This document shows positions 18,532 to 25,298 of a stretch of DNA of 64,000 nucleotides, one piece after another (position 1 is the stretch's first letter; each line of letters begins with the position of its first letter). Origin of the DNA: JAENVT01 sp039931555 (GTDB lineage Bacteria > Actinomycetota > Acidimicrobiia > Acidimicrobiales > Ilumatobacteraceae); contig JBDTRP010000123.1 in the NCBI GenBank assembly GCA_039931555.1, forward strand, positions 1-64,000, given 5' to 3'. The notes below the pieces were generated by a model, which saw only the letters and a program-made list of their open reading frames with translations, was not told the DNA's origin and made no database searches. A program made the position numbers and the translations under genes.

Positions 18532-19692
18532 TCAGGCCCCGAACGGGCGCAGCATGGCGCGGGAGATGATGTGCCGTTGGATCTCCGAGGTGCCGTCCCA
18601 GATGCGGTCGACACGCGTGTCTCGCCACATGCGCTCCAGCGGAAGCTCGTCCATCAGGCCCATCCCGCCGAGGATCTGGATGGCTTCGTCGGTCACGAAC
18701 TGGCACATCTCGCTGGAGAACACCTTGGCGATGGCCATGTCGGAGTCCGTCGCGGTGCCCTGGGCGTCCTTCCATGCGGCCCGCAGCGTCAGCAGTTCGG
18801 CGGCGTCCAGCCGCGTCTGCATGTCGGCCAGCTTGAACGACACCCCCTGGAACTTGCCGATCTGCTGGCCGAACTGCACGCGTGTGGCAGCCCATTCCGT
18901 GGCGATCCGCAGGGCGCGTCGAGCGCGGCCGACGCACACCGCGGCGACCTGCAAGCGGGTCGAGCCGAGCCACTCGTTGGCGGCATCGAAGCCTCGATGC
19001 TCCTCGCCGAGAATCTTCGAGACGGGCACGCGGCAGTCGTCGAAGTTGATGATCAGGTTGTGGTAACCGCGGTTCGAGACGCAGTGGTAGCCCTCGACCA
19101 CGTCGCACCCGGGTGTGTCGAAGTCGACCAGGAACCCGGTGATCAACTTCTTCGGTCCGCGACTGGTCTGCTCCTCGCCGCTGGCGGCAAAAAGGATCAC
19201 GTAGTCGGCCAAGTCGGCATGGCTGATGAAGTGCTTGGTGCCGTTGATCACGTAGTCGTCGCCATCGCGCACGGCGCTGCATTTCATGCCGCGTACGTCA
19301 CTGCCGGCATCCGGCTCGCTCATTGCCATGCAGTCGACGCGCGCTCCGGTGATGGTGGGAAGGAGGTACTCGTCGATCTGATCGCCGGCGCACGCCCGCA
19401 GGATGTTGCTGGGGCGAGCGACGATGTAGTGCAGCGCATACGACGCTGCGCCGAACTCGCGGTCCACCAGCGTGACACCGAAGCTGTCGAGACCGCCGCC
19501 ACCGAGTTCGGCGGGCATGTTGGCGGCGTACAACCCGGCGTCGAGCGAGCGCTGCTTGATCTGGCGCACCAGATCAGGTGGCACCTCGCCCAGCTTCTCG
19601 ACCTGCTCTTCGTGCGGGAACAGTTCGCGTTCGGTGAAGGTGCGAACGGTGTCGACGATCATCTGGTGCTCGTCAGAAAGTGCGAAATCCAA
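18532..19692 (-). CDS. Acyl-CoA dehydrogenase (candidate gamma-butyrobetainyl-CoA dehydrogenase)
   Basis: ACAD-family flavoprotein, 386 aa, with SEPDAGSDVRG, the substrate/FAD loop and GGMGLMDELPLERMWRD. A TTG start at 19692 is proposed: GGAG lies 7 nt upstream and the preceding stop is 4 nt away, whereas the ATG at 19719 would overlap the upstream gene. The C-terminal motif reads IWDGTSEIQ, so the position of the usual catalytic Glu (IYEGTSEIQ) holds Asp366. The expected role is oxidation of gamma-butyrobetainyl-CoA to crotonobetainyl-CoA, by analogy with CaiA/BcoA in the same gene context. This is inference. Confidence 0.8.
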   Translation of the reverse strand: MDFALSDEHQMIVDTVRTFTERELFPHEEQVEKLGEVPPDLVRQIKQRSLDAGLYAANMPAELGGGGLDSFGVTLVDREFGAASYALHYIVARPSNILRACAGDQIDEYLLPTITGARVDCMAMSEPDAGSDVRGMKCSAVRDGDDYVINGTKHFISHADLADYVILFAASGEEQTSRGPKKLITGFLVDFDTPGCDVVEGYHCVSNRGYHNLIINFDDCRVPVSKILGEEHRGFDAANEWLGSTRLQVAAVCVGRARRALRIATEWAATRVQFGQQIGKFQGVSFKLADMQTRLDAAELLTLRAAWKDAQGTATDSDMAIAKVFSSEMCQFVTDEAIQILGGMGLMDELPLERMWRDTRVDRIWDGTSEIQRHIISRAMLRPFGA

Positions 19693-19696
19693 GGTG

Positions 19697-20272
19697 CTAC
19701 TCCGGGTTCGATCGGCCATCCGGCGATGGCGATGGCAGTGAGAAGAGACCGGCACGCGCTGCCGGAGCAAGGGTGCGATGGGCATCGGCGATCGCGTCGA
19801 GCGCGGTGCGCACCTCCGCGAGGATCGCGACGCCGCGCGCTGCGTTCATGTCGACATGCACGAGCATCTGCTCGGTGGTGGCCAGCAGGCTCTGGTCGTC
19901 GCCGCGGAACATCTCGTGATAGATGTGCAGGCGCTTGCGGTCGACACCGAGCACGCGTGTGGTGATGCGCAGCGATGCGCCTTCGGCGGCCTCACGCAGG
20001 TAGGCGATGTGGGTTTCGGTGGTGTAGAAGCTGTGTCCCGCGGCGCGGTACGCGTCGTCGTCGCCGATGTAGGAGAACATGGCGTCACTGGCCCATCCGA
20101 CCGCCGTGAGGTAGGCGGCCTCGGTCATGTGGTGGTTGTAGTCGACCCACGCCGGTAACACCTGGCCGCGGTAGAAATCGAGGGGGGCGGGCACGGCATC
20201 GCCCGGTTGCCAGCGCGACGGTGCGCGCAACAGGCGACCCTCATGGTCCACTTCGGCGCACTCCCAAGCCAT
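19697..20272 (-). CDS. Hot-dog thioesterase (4HBT type), candidate carnitinyl-CoA/betainyl-CoA thioesterase
   Basis: Hot-dog-fold thioesterase, 191 aa. The segment WVDYNHHMTEAAYL, with Asp/Asn/His around the start of the long helix, is the family active-site region. The sequence is clearly paralogous to the C-terminal domain of the dehydrogenase fusion at 20937-22424 (shared VDYN.H, KRLHI, LLATTEQM/VVATAEHM, LHVD.NA). That domain type hydrolyses betainyl-CoA in known carnitine pathways. The start at ATG 20272 was chosen over the GTG at 20287 because TATATT lies exactly 6 nt upstream and the GTG lies inside the operator. First gene of the 15747-20272 operon. Confidence 0.78.
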   Translation of the reverse strand: MAWECAEVDHEGRLLRAPSRWQPGDAVPAPLDFYRGQVLPAWVDYNHHMTEAAYLTAVGWASDAMFSYIGDDDAYRAAGHSFYTTETHIAYLREAAEGASLRITTRVLGVDRKRLHIYHEMFRGDDQSLLATTEQMLVHVDMNAARGVAILAEVRTALDAIADAHRTLAPAARAGLFSLPSPSPDGRSNPE

Positions 20273-20276
20273 AAGC

Positions 20277-20290
20277 TGAATATACACTCA
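20277..20290. promoter_or_regulatory. Overlapping divergent promoter and TetR-type operator
   Basis: TGAATATACACTCA is a near-palindrome in the 26-nt gap between the thioesterase and the tetR gene. It contains TATATT (minus strand, 6 nt from the thioesterase ATG) and TATACA (plus strand, 12 nt from the tetR ATG). A repressor bound here would block both genes. Confidence 0.5.
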
Positions 20291-20298
20291 GGATTCAC

Positions 20299-20910
20299 AT
20301 GCCCAGACCTCGACTCGACCATGTGCGCAAGGCCCAGATCCTCAGCGCGGCGGCGTCGGTGCTGTCCGAGCGTGGGTATGCCAATGCTCGCGTCGTTGAC
20401 ATCGCCAAGGCCGCCGGCACCAGTCCGGCGGCAATCCTGTACTGGTTCGACGGCAAGCAGGGTTTGCTGGCGGAGGCGTTGGCGCTGCGCGAAGCCGAGT
20501 TCCACGATCGGTACACCGTCCGCATCGAGCGTGCGGCCACCGCGTCGCAGCAGCTCCGGATCCTGATCGAGGCCATGCTGCGTCACTACGACTGGGGTCT
20601 GTGGATGGAGCTGTGCGTGTTGGCGTTGCGTGATCCCTCAGCTGCAGCGGAGCGCGATCGCATGGATCGCCGTTGGCGGGCGATGCTGCGCAACGTCATT
20701 CGCGACGGTCAAGGGCGCGGCGAGTTCGTCGCCGGCGATGCGGACCAGACGATGTTCGTGCTCGCCGCGCTCCTCGACGGCATGGCGCCGCTGTTGGCGA
20801 TGAAGGCCAAGGGTGTCACCCTCGCGCAAGTGGAGCGGGTGTGGCTGGCCGAGGCGGCCAGGGTGCTGGGCCCCGGCTTCGACGCCCGCCCACTGACCCG
20901 ATCGCGGTGA
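20299..20910 (+). CDS. TetR-family transcriptional regulator (BetI-like)
   Basis: Repressor-type regulator, 203 aa. The N-terminal helix-turn-helix lies at about 28-50 (ARVVDIAKAAGTSPAAILYWF), and the C-terminal ligand domain has a BetI-like layout (LAALLDGMAPLLAMKA). It is transcribed away from the thioesterase operon with a shared operator, so it most likely controls that operon and itself. The ligand could be an acyl-CoA or a betaine; this is inferred from the neighbours. Confidence 0.82.
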   Translation: MPRPRLDHVRKAQILSAAASVLSERGYANARVVDIAKAAGTSPAAILYWFDGKQGLLAEALALREAEFHDRYTVRIERAATASQQLRILIEAMLRHYDWGLWMELCVLALRDPSAAAERDRMDRRWRAMLRNVIRDGQGRGEFVAGDADQTMFVLAALLDGMAPLLAMKAKGVTLAQVERVWLAEAARVLGPGFDARPLTRSR

Positions 20911-20936
20911 CCTCGACACCGGGCCGAGTTTCCGAT

Positions 20937-22424
20937 TCAGATCCGCGGCTGACCGATCGATCGCCCGGCGTTGGTGGGGCGCGGCAGCGCGTCGTGGTGT
21001 GCGGCGACGTCGACGAGCGCGGCCTGGATCTCGGTTGACGCAGGAGACGACTTGCCGGCGTTTGCGTCAACATGCAGCATCATGTGCTCGGCGGTGGCCA
21101 CGACCGTGTCGTCGTCGCGATGCACGACCGTGAAGATGTGCAGTCGCTTGGCGTCGTGCGACAGCAGTTGCACCGTGACGTAGAGGTGATCGCCGGCGTG
21201 GCTCTGGGCGATGAAGTTGAGGTGGCTCTCGACGGTGTAGTACGAGCGGCCGGATTGCAGGTACGGCTCGTCGACGCCGATCAGGCGCATGAACTTGTCG
21301 CCCGCCTCGCTGGTGATCTGCATGTACCGGCTGTCGTTGGTGTGACCGTTGTAGTCGACCCAGTCGGTCGGCACCTCGCGCTCGTGCATGCGGATCGGAT
21401 GCGATACATCGATGTCGGGTGACACACGGTTGCCGCGATCGAACAGCATCTGCTCGAAGTCGGCGAGCGTCTTGCCGGCGGCGAACCCACGGTTGCGCAG
21501 GCCGTGCATGACCTCGACGAGGCAGTCGTCGCGCAGTGCCTCCAACTCTCGGATCGACAAGCCCGGCGTCTGCGCTGCGACCTGTGCGTCGCTCTGCGAG
21601 CAGATCGTGTCGAGCAACTCCTCGGTCAGCTCCGGCACATCCATCAACTTGGTCCACGGCCATTGCAACGCCGGCCCGAACTGGGCCATGAAGTGGCGCA
21701 TGCCGGCCTCGCCTCCGGCGATGCGGTAGATCAGGAAGGTGCCCATGAAGCTCCAGCGCAGGCCGGGGCCGAAGCGCATCGCATCGTCGATCTCGGCAGC
21801 GGTGGCGACACCGTCGTTCACGAGCCACAGCGCCTCACGCCACAGGGCCTCCATCAACCGGTCGGCGACGAACCCGTCGATCTCTTTCGACAGGACGAGG
21901 GGATGCATGCCGACGCTGCGGTAGAGGTCTGCAGCACGCTGCTTGGTCACCTGCGTGGTATCGACGCCGCCGCACACCTCGACGAGCGGCATCAGGTACA
22001 CGGGATTGAACGGGTGACCGACGACGAGCCGCTCGGGGTGCTCCATGTCGCGCTGCATCGCCGTCGGCAGCAGGCCTGAGGTCGACGAACCGAACACCAC
22101 GTCGGGCCCGGCAACCCGGCTGGCGGTCGCCAGGAGTCGCTGCTTCAGATCCAGCCGCTCGGGTGCGCTCTCCTGCACGAAGTGAGCGCCTTCGACTGCC
22201 TCCTCGACGGTCGTGACGATCTGCAGCGAACCCTCTTTCGGCCACTGGGCCCGGGTCAACTTGGCGTTGGCGCGGCGGGCGTTGGCCAGCACTTCGCCGA
22301 CCTTGCGGGGCGCGTCGGGGTCGGGGTCGAACATCACCACGTCGTGGCCGTTCAACAGGAACCGTGCGGCCCACCCTCCGCCGATGACACCACCACCGAG
22401 CAGGCCGATGTGGCCAGTCGTCAT
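20937..22424 (-). CDS. lcdH: L-carnitine dehydrogenase fused to betainyl-CoA thioesterase
   Basis: Two-domain protein, 495 aa. Residues 1-340 form a 3-hydroxyacyl-CoA dehydrogenase-like NAD enzyme: GGGVIGGGW at 10-18, the HPFNP motif at 137-141, and the second helical domain. Residues about 345-480 are a hot-dog thioesterase (VDYNGH at 356-361). This fused architecture is known for rhizobial L-carnitine dehydrogenase, which oxidises L-carnitine to 3-dehydrocarnitine while the thioesterase domain hydrolyses betainyl-CoA. It is the last gene of the operon that starts with the BKACE enzyme at 24446, 4 nt after the citrate synthase homologue. Confidence 0.88.
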   Translation of the reverse strand: MTTGHIGLLGGGVIGGGWAARFLLNGHDVVMFDPDPDAPRKVGEVLANARRANAKLTRAQWPKEGSLQIVTTVEEAVEGAHFVQESAPERLDLKQRLLATASRVAGPDVVFGSSTSGLLPTAMQRDMEHPERLVVGHPFNPVYLMPLVEVCGGVDTTQVTKQRAADLYRSVGMHPLVLSKEIDGFVADRLMEALWREALWLVNDGVATAAEIDDAMRFGPGLRWSFMGTFLIYRIAGGEAGMRHFMAQFGPALQWPWTKLMDVPELTEELLDTICSQSDAQVAAQTPGLSIRELEALRDDCLVEVMHGLRNRGFAAGKTLADFEQMLFDRGNRVSPDIDVSHPIRMHEREVPTDWVDYNGHTNDSRYMQITSEAGDKFMRLIGVDEPYLQSGRSYYTVESHLNFIAQSHAGDHLYVTVQLLSHDAKRLHIFTVVHRDDDTVVATAEHMMLHVDANAGKSSPASTEIQAALVDVAAHHDALPRPTNAGRSIGQPRI

Positions 22425-22428
22425 GGGT

Positions 22429-23529
22429 TCACCTGTGGTCGCCGGTCACGTCGGTGGGCGGCCGTGAGGGCGGGCCGGTGTAGACCGCCGACGGCCGGAT
22501 CAACCGACCGGTGCGCTTCTGCTCGAGGATGTGGGCGCTCCATCCTGCGGTTCGAGCGCAGGCAAACATCGCCGTGAACATGTGCGCGGGTACTTCGGCG
22601 AAGTCGAGCACGACGGCTGACCAGAACTCGACGTTGGTGGCCAGCACCCGGTCGGGGTACCTGGCCTTCAACTCTTCGAGGGCGGCGTGTTCGAGCGCCT
22701 CGGCGACCTCGACGCGCGGCGACTTCAGTTCCTGTGCCGTGCGGCGCAGCACGCGGGCCCGCGGGTCCTCGGCGCGGTACACGCGGTGGCCGAAGCCCAT
22801 CAGTCGATCACCCTTGTCCATCGCCCGCTTCACCCAACGGGCGGCATCGCCTTCTTTCTCCACCTCGTCGAGCATCTGCAACACGCGCGAAGGAGCGCCG
22901 CCGTGCAACGGGCCCGATAGGGCGCCCACCGCACCGGACAACGCTGCGGCCACATCGGCGCCGGTCGAGGCGATGACGCGAGCGGTGAACGTCGAGGCGT
23001 TCATGCCGTGCTCGGCAGCTGATACCCAGTAGGCGTCGACCGCCTTCACATGATCGGGGTCTGGGTCGCCGCGCCACCGGCGCATGAACCGCTCGGTGAT
23101 CGTGGCCGAACCGTCGACGTGCTTCTGCGGCACCATCGCAAGGCCGAGCCCACGAGCCGACTGCGCAACGAACGACAGCGCCATGACGGAAGCCCTGGCC
23201 AGATCGTCGCGGACCTGGGCATCGTCGATGTCGAGCAACTGATCGAGGCCCCAGAACGGGGCGAGCATGGCCAGCGCGCTCTGCACGTCGACACGGATGT
23301 CGCCAGAGTGCACCGGAATGGGGAACGGCTCGGCGGGAGGCAGACCCGGGTCGAACGAACCGTCGACCAACAGACCCCACACGTGTCCGTAGTCGTAGTG
23401 GCCGACGAGGTCCTCGATGTCGACACCGCGATAGCGCAGCGCGCCGCCTTCGCGATCGGGCTCGGCGATCTTGGTCTCGAACGCAATCACGCCTTCGAGC
23501 CCGTGTTGAACTACTACTGGATCACCCAT
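22429..23529 (-). CDS. Citrate synthase family protein
   Basis: Citrate/2-methylcitrate synthase fold, 366 aa, condensing an acyl-CoA with a keto acid. The three catalytic blocks are visible: SAAEHGMNAST (His), SGPLHGGAPS (His) and EFWSAVVLDFAEVP (Asp). GFGHRVYRAEDPRA is the phosphate/CoA loop. It resembles the actinobacterial citrate synthase 2 (CitA) branch. It sits between the carnitine dehydrogenase fusion and the beta-keto acid cleavage enzyme, an unusual position. It might consume acetyl-CoA or act on a pathway product. Confidence 0.85.
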   Translation of the reverse strand: MGDPVVVQHGLEGVIAFETKIAEPDREGGALRYRGVDIEDLVGHYDYGHVWGLLVDGSFDPGLPPAEPFPIPVHSGDIRVDVQSALAMLAPFWGLDQLLDIDDAQVRDDLARASVMALSFVAQSARGLGLAMVPQKHVDGSATITERFMRRWRGDPDPDHVKAVDAYWVSAAEHGMNASTFTARVIASTGADVAAALSGAVGALSGPLHGGAPSRVLQMLDEVEKEGDAARWVKRAMDKGDRLMGFGHRVYRAEDPRARVLRRTAQELKSPRVEVAEALEHAALEELKARYPDRVLATNVEFWSAVVLDFAEVPAHMFTAMFACARTAGWSAHILEQKRTGRLIRPSAVYTGPPSRPPTDVTGDHR

Positions 23530-23549
23530 AGCCGTACCCCCTGTAACGA

Positions 23550-24446
23550 TCAGGTGCGCTTGACGAGCTTCAGCTTGTCACGCACTTCTTGGGGGCCGAG
23601 AATCCGCACGTTCATGCTCTCCAGCAGCTGCTTGGCGCGGGCGACGAGCTCGGCATTGGTGGCCTTGTGGCCGGGACCGAGGTAGAGGTTGTCCTCCAAG
23701 CCGACTCGCACGTTGCCGCCGGCGAGTGCCGCCATGGCTACGAAGGGGATCTGCATGCGACCGATCGAGAAGCCCGAGAACACGCAATCGTTCGGCAGGT
23801 TGTTGACCAGCGCCATGAACGTGTTGGGGTCGTCGGGCGCACCGTAGGCGATGCCCATGCAGAGCTGGATCATGACCGGGTCGTCGAGCAGGCCGTCACG
23901 GATCAGCTCTTTGACCTGAACGAGGTGACCGGTGTCGAACACCTCGAGCTCGGGACGCACACCGAGCGCTTGCACCTGTCGGGCCATGCTGCGCAACACA
24001 CCTGGGGTGTTGACCATGATGTAGTCGCCCCCGGAGGCGAAGTTCATCGTGCCGCAGTCAAGGGTGCAGATCTCGGGCAGCAGCGTGCGCACGTGGTCGA
24101 GTCGCTCGGTCGCTCCGGCCATGTCGGTGCCGTCGGGGTTGATCGGCAGCACGGCCTCGTCGCCACCCAACACCAGGTCGCCGCCCATACCGGCGGTGAG
24201 GTTCACCACCACGTCGACGTCGGCGGCGCGGATCCGTTCCACCACTTCGGCATACAGCTCGGTGGCCCTGGCGCCCTTGCCGGTCTGAGGGTCGCGAACG
24301 TGGATGTGCACGACGGCCGCGCCGGCCTTGGCGGCGTCGATCGCGGAGAGCGCGATCTGCTCGGGTGTCACTGGCACGTGCGGGCTTCTGCCGACGGTGT
24401 CGCCGGCGCCGGTGACTGCACAGGTGATGAAGACTTCCCAGTTCAT
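23550..24446 (-). CDS. Beta-keto acid cleavage enzyme (BKACE), candidate 3-dehydrocarnitine:acetyl-CoA trimethylamine transferase (CdhC-like)
   Basis: Zinc-dependent TIM-barrel enzyme of the 3-keto-5-aminohexanoate cleavage (Kce/BKACE) family, 298 aa. It converts a beta-keto acid and acetyl-CoA into acetoacetate and a new acyl-CoA. The metal-binding HIH motif is at 47-49, followed by RDPQTGKG, with LTAGMGGDLV and NTPGVLRSMARQ later. In carnitine degraders the homologue CdhC cleaves 3-dehydrocarnitine to betainyl-CoA. Cotranscription with the L-carnitine dehydrogenase fusion strongly supports that substrate. Confidence 0.86.
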   Translation of the reverse strand: MNWEVFITCAVTGAGDTVGRSPHVPVTPEQIALSAIDAAKAGAAVVHIHVRDPQTGKGARATELYAEVVERIRAADVDVVVNLTAGMGGDLVLGGDEAVLPINPDGTDMAGATERLDHVRTLLPEICTLDCGTMNFASGGDYIMVNTPGVLRSMARQVQALGVRPELEVFDTGHLVQVKELIRDGLLDDPVMIQLCMGIAYGAPDDPNTFMALVNNLPNDCVFSGFSIGRMQIPFVAMAALAGGNVRVGLEDNLYLGPGHKATNAELVARAKQLLESMNVRILGPQEVRDKLKLVKRT

Positions 24447-24461
24447 GGCGTCTACCTTTGT

Positions 24462-24477
24462 CTGAACGAACGGTCAG
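24462..24477. promoter_or_regulatory. TetR-type palindromic operator before the BKACE operon
   Basis: CTGAACGAACGGTCAG: 12 of its 16 bases are symmetric. It lies 16 nt before the BKACE start and 33 nt before the divergent SDR start. It differs from the site at 20277-20290, so a second regulator may be involved. Confidence 0.45.
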
Positions 24478-24509
24478 CTAACTCTAGCCGAAACGACGAT
24501 GGAGGAACC

Positions 24510-25289
24510 ATGGACGAGCTCGCAGGGCTGAGGGCGCTGGTCACCGGCGGCGGCGCGGGCATCGGGGCCGCGATTGCTGCCAGGCTGGCCGCCGGCGGCG
24601 CCGATGTGATGGTGGTCGATGCGGACTCGTCGACGGCCCCCGATTTCGTTGCCGACGTGGCCGACACGGCCGCGGTCGACGACCTGTTCACGGCCATCCG
24701 CGCCCGTCTCGGCGGTCTCGATGTGTTGGTCAACAACGTCGGCATCGCCGGCCCGACCGCACCCGTCGACGAGATGGATCCGGCCGCGTTCGACCACTGC
24801 GTGCAGGTCAACCTCGGTTCGATGTTCCGTTGCACGCGCCTGGCCGTGCCACTGCTGCGCGAGCGCCGCGGTTCGATCGTCAACATCTCCTCGACTGCCG
24901 GCATCTTCGGGTACCCGCTGCGGTCGCCGTACGCCGCTGCGAAGTGGGCCGTGGTCGGGCTGACCAAGACCTGGGCGATGGAGCTCGGCTCCGACGGCAT
25001 CCGTGTCAACGCGATCTGCCCGGGATCGGTCGGCGGGCCGCGCATGGATGGTGTGATCGAGCGCGAAGCCGCCGTGATCGGCGTGCCGGAGTCCGCGGTC
25101 AGGTCGGCCTACGAGCGCCAGGTGTCGATGGGCTCGTTCGTCGCGACCACCGACATCGCCGAGGCGGTCGCCTTCTTGTCGTCACCGGCCGCACGGTTCA
25201 TCTCCGGTCAAGTGCTGGGGGTCGACGGACACACCGAGACACTGCGTACGAATGCTCCGCAGGCTGACGGCAGCCTCGGCGTCGGGTAG
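24510..25289 (+). CDS. Short-chain dehydrogenase/reductase
   Basis: Classical SDR, 259 aa, NAD(P)-dependent. The cofactor loop TGGGAGIG is at 12-19, NNVG at 75-78, and the catalytic Ser128, Tyr141 and Lys145 (YAAAK) are present. The C-terminal FISGQVLGVDG is typical. The ATG at 24510 has a GGAGG 4 nt upstream; the much longer open frame before it is antisense to the BKACE gene. Because it is divergent from BKACE it could reduce acetoacetate or another pathway intermediate, but this is only a suggestion. Confidence 0.85.
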   Translation: MDELAGLRALVTGGGAGIGAAIAARLAAGGADVMVVDADSSTAPDFVADVADTAAVDDLFTAIRARLGGLDVLVNNVGIAGPTAPVDEMDPAAFDHCVQVNLGSMFRCTRLAVPLLRERRGSIVNISSTAGIFGYPLRSPYAAAKWAVVGLTKTWAMELGSDGIRVNAICPGSVGGPRMDGVIEREAAVIGVPESAVRSAYERQVSMGSFVATTDIAEAVAFLSSPAARFISGQVLGVDGHTETLRTNAPQADGSLGVG

Positions 25290-25298
25290 CTTCCCCGC
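25287..25298 (+). promoter_or_regulatory. Putative leaderless promoter of ilvD (-10 TAGCTT)
   Basis: TAGCTT at 25287-25292 overlaps the SDR stop codon and lies 6 nt before the ilvD ATG, with no ribosome binding site in between. Confidence 0.45.

Noticed and set aside
16766..19066. A 766-codon plus-strand open frame opposite the NDP-forming ligase and dehydrogenase
   Set aside because: Antisense to clearly conserved proteins; no recognisable domain.
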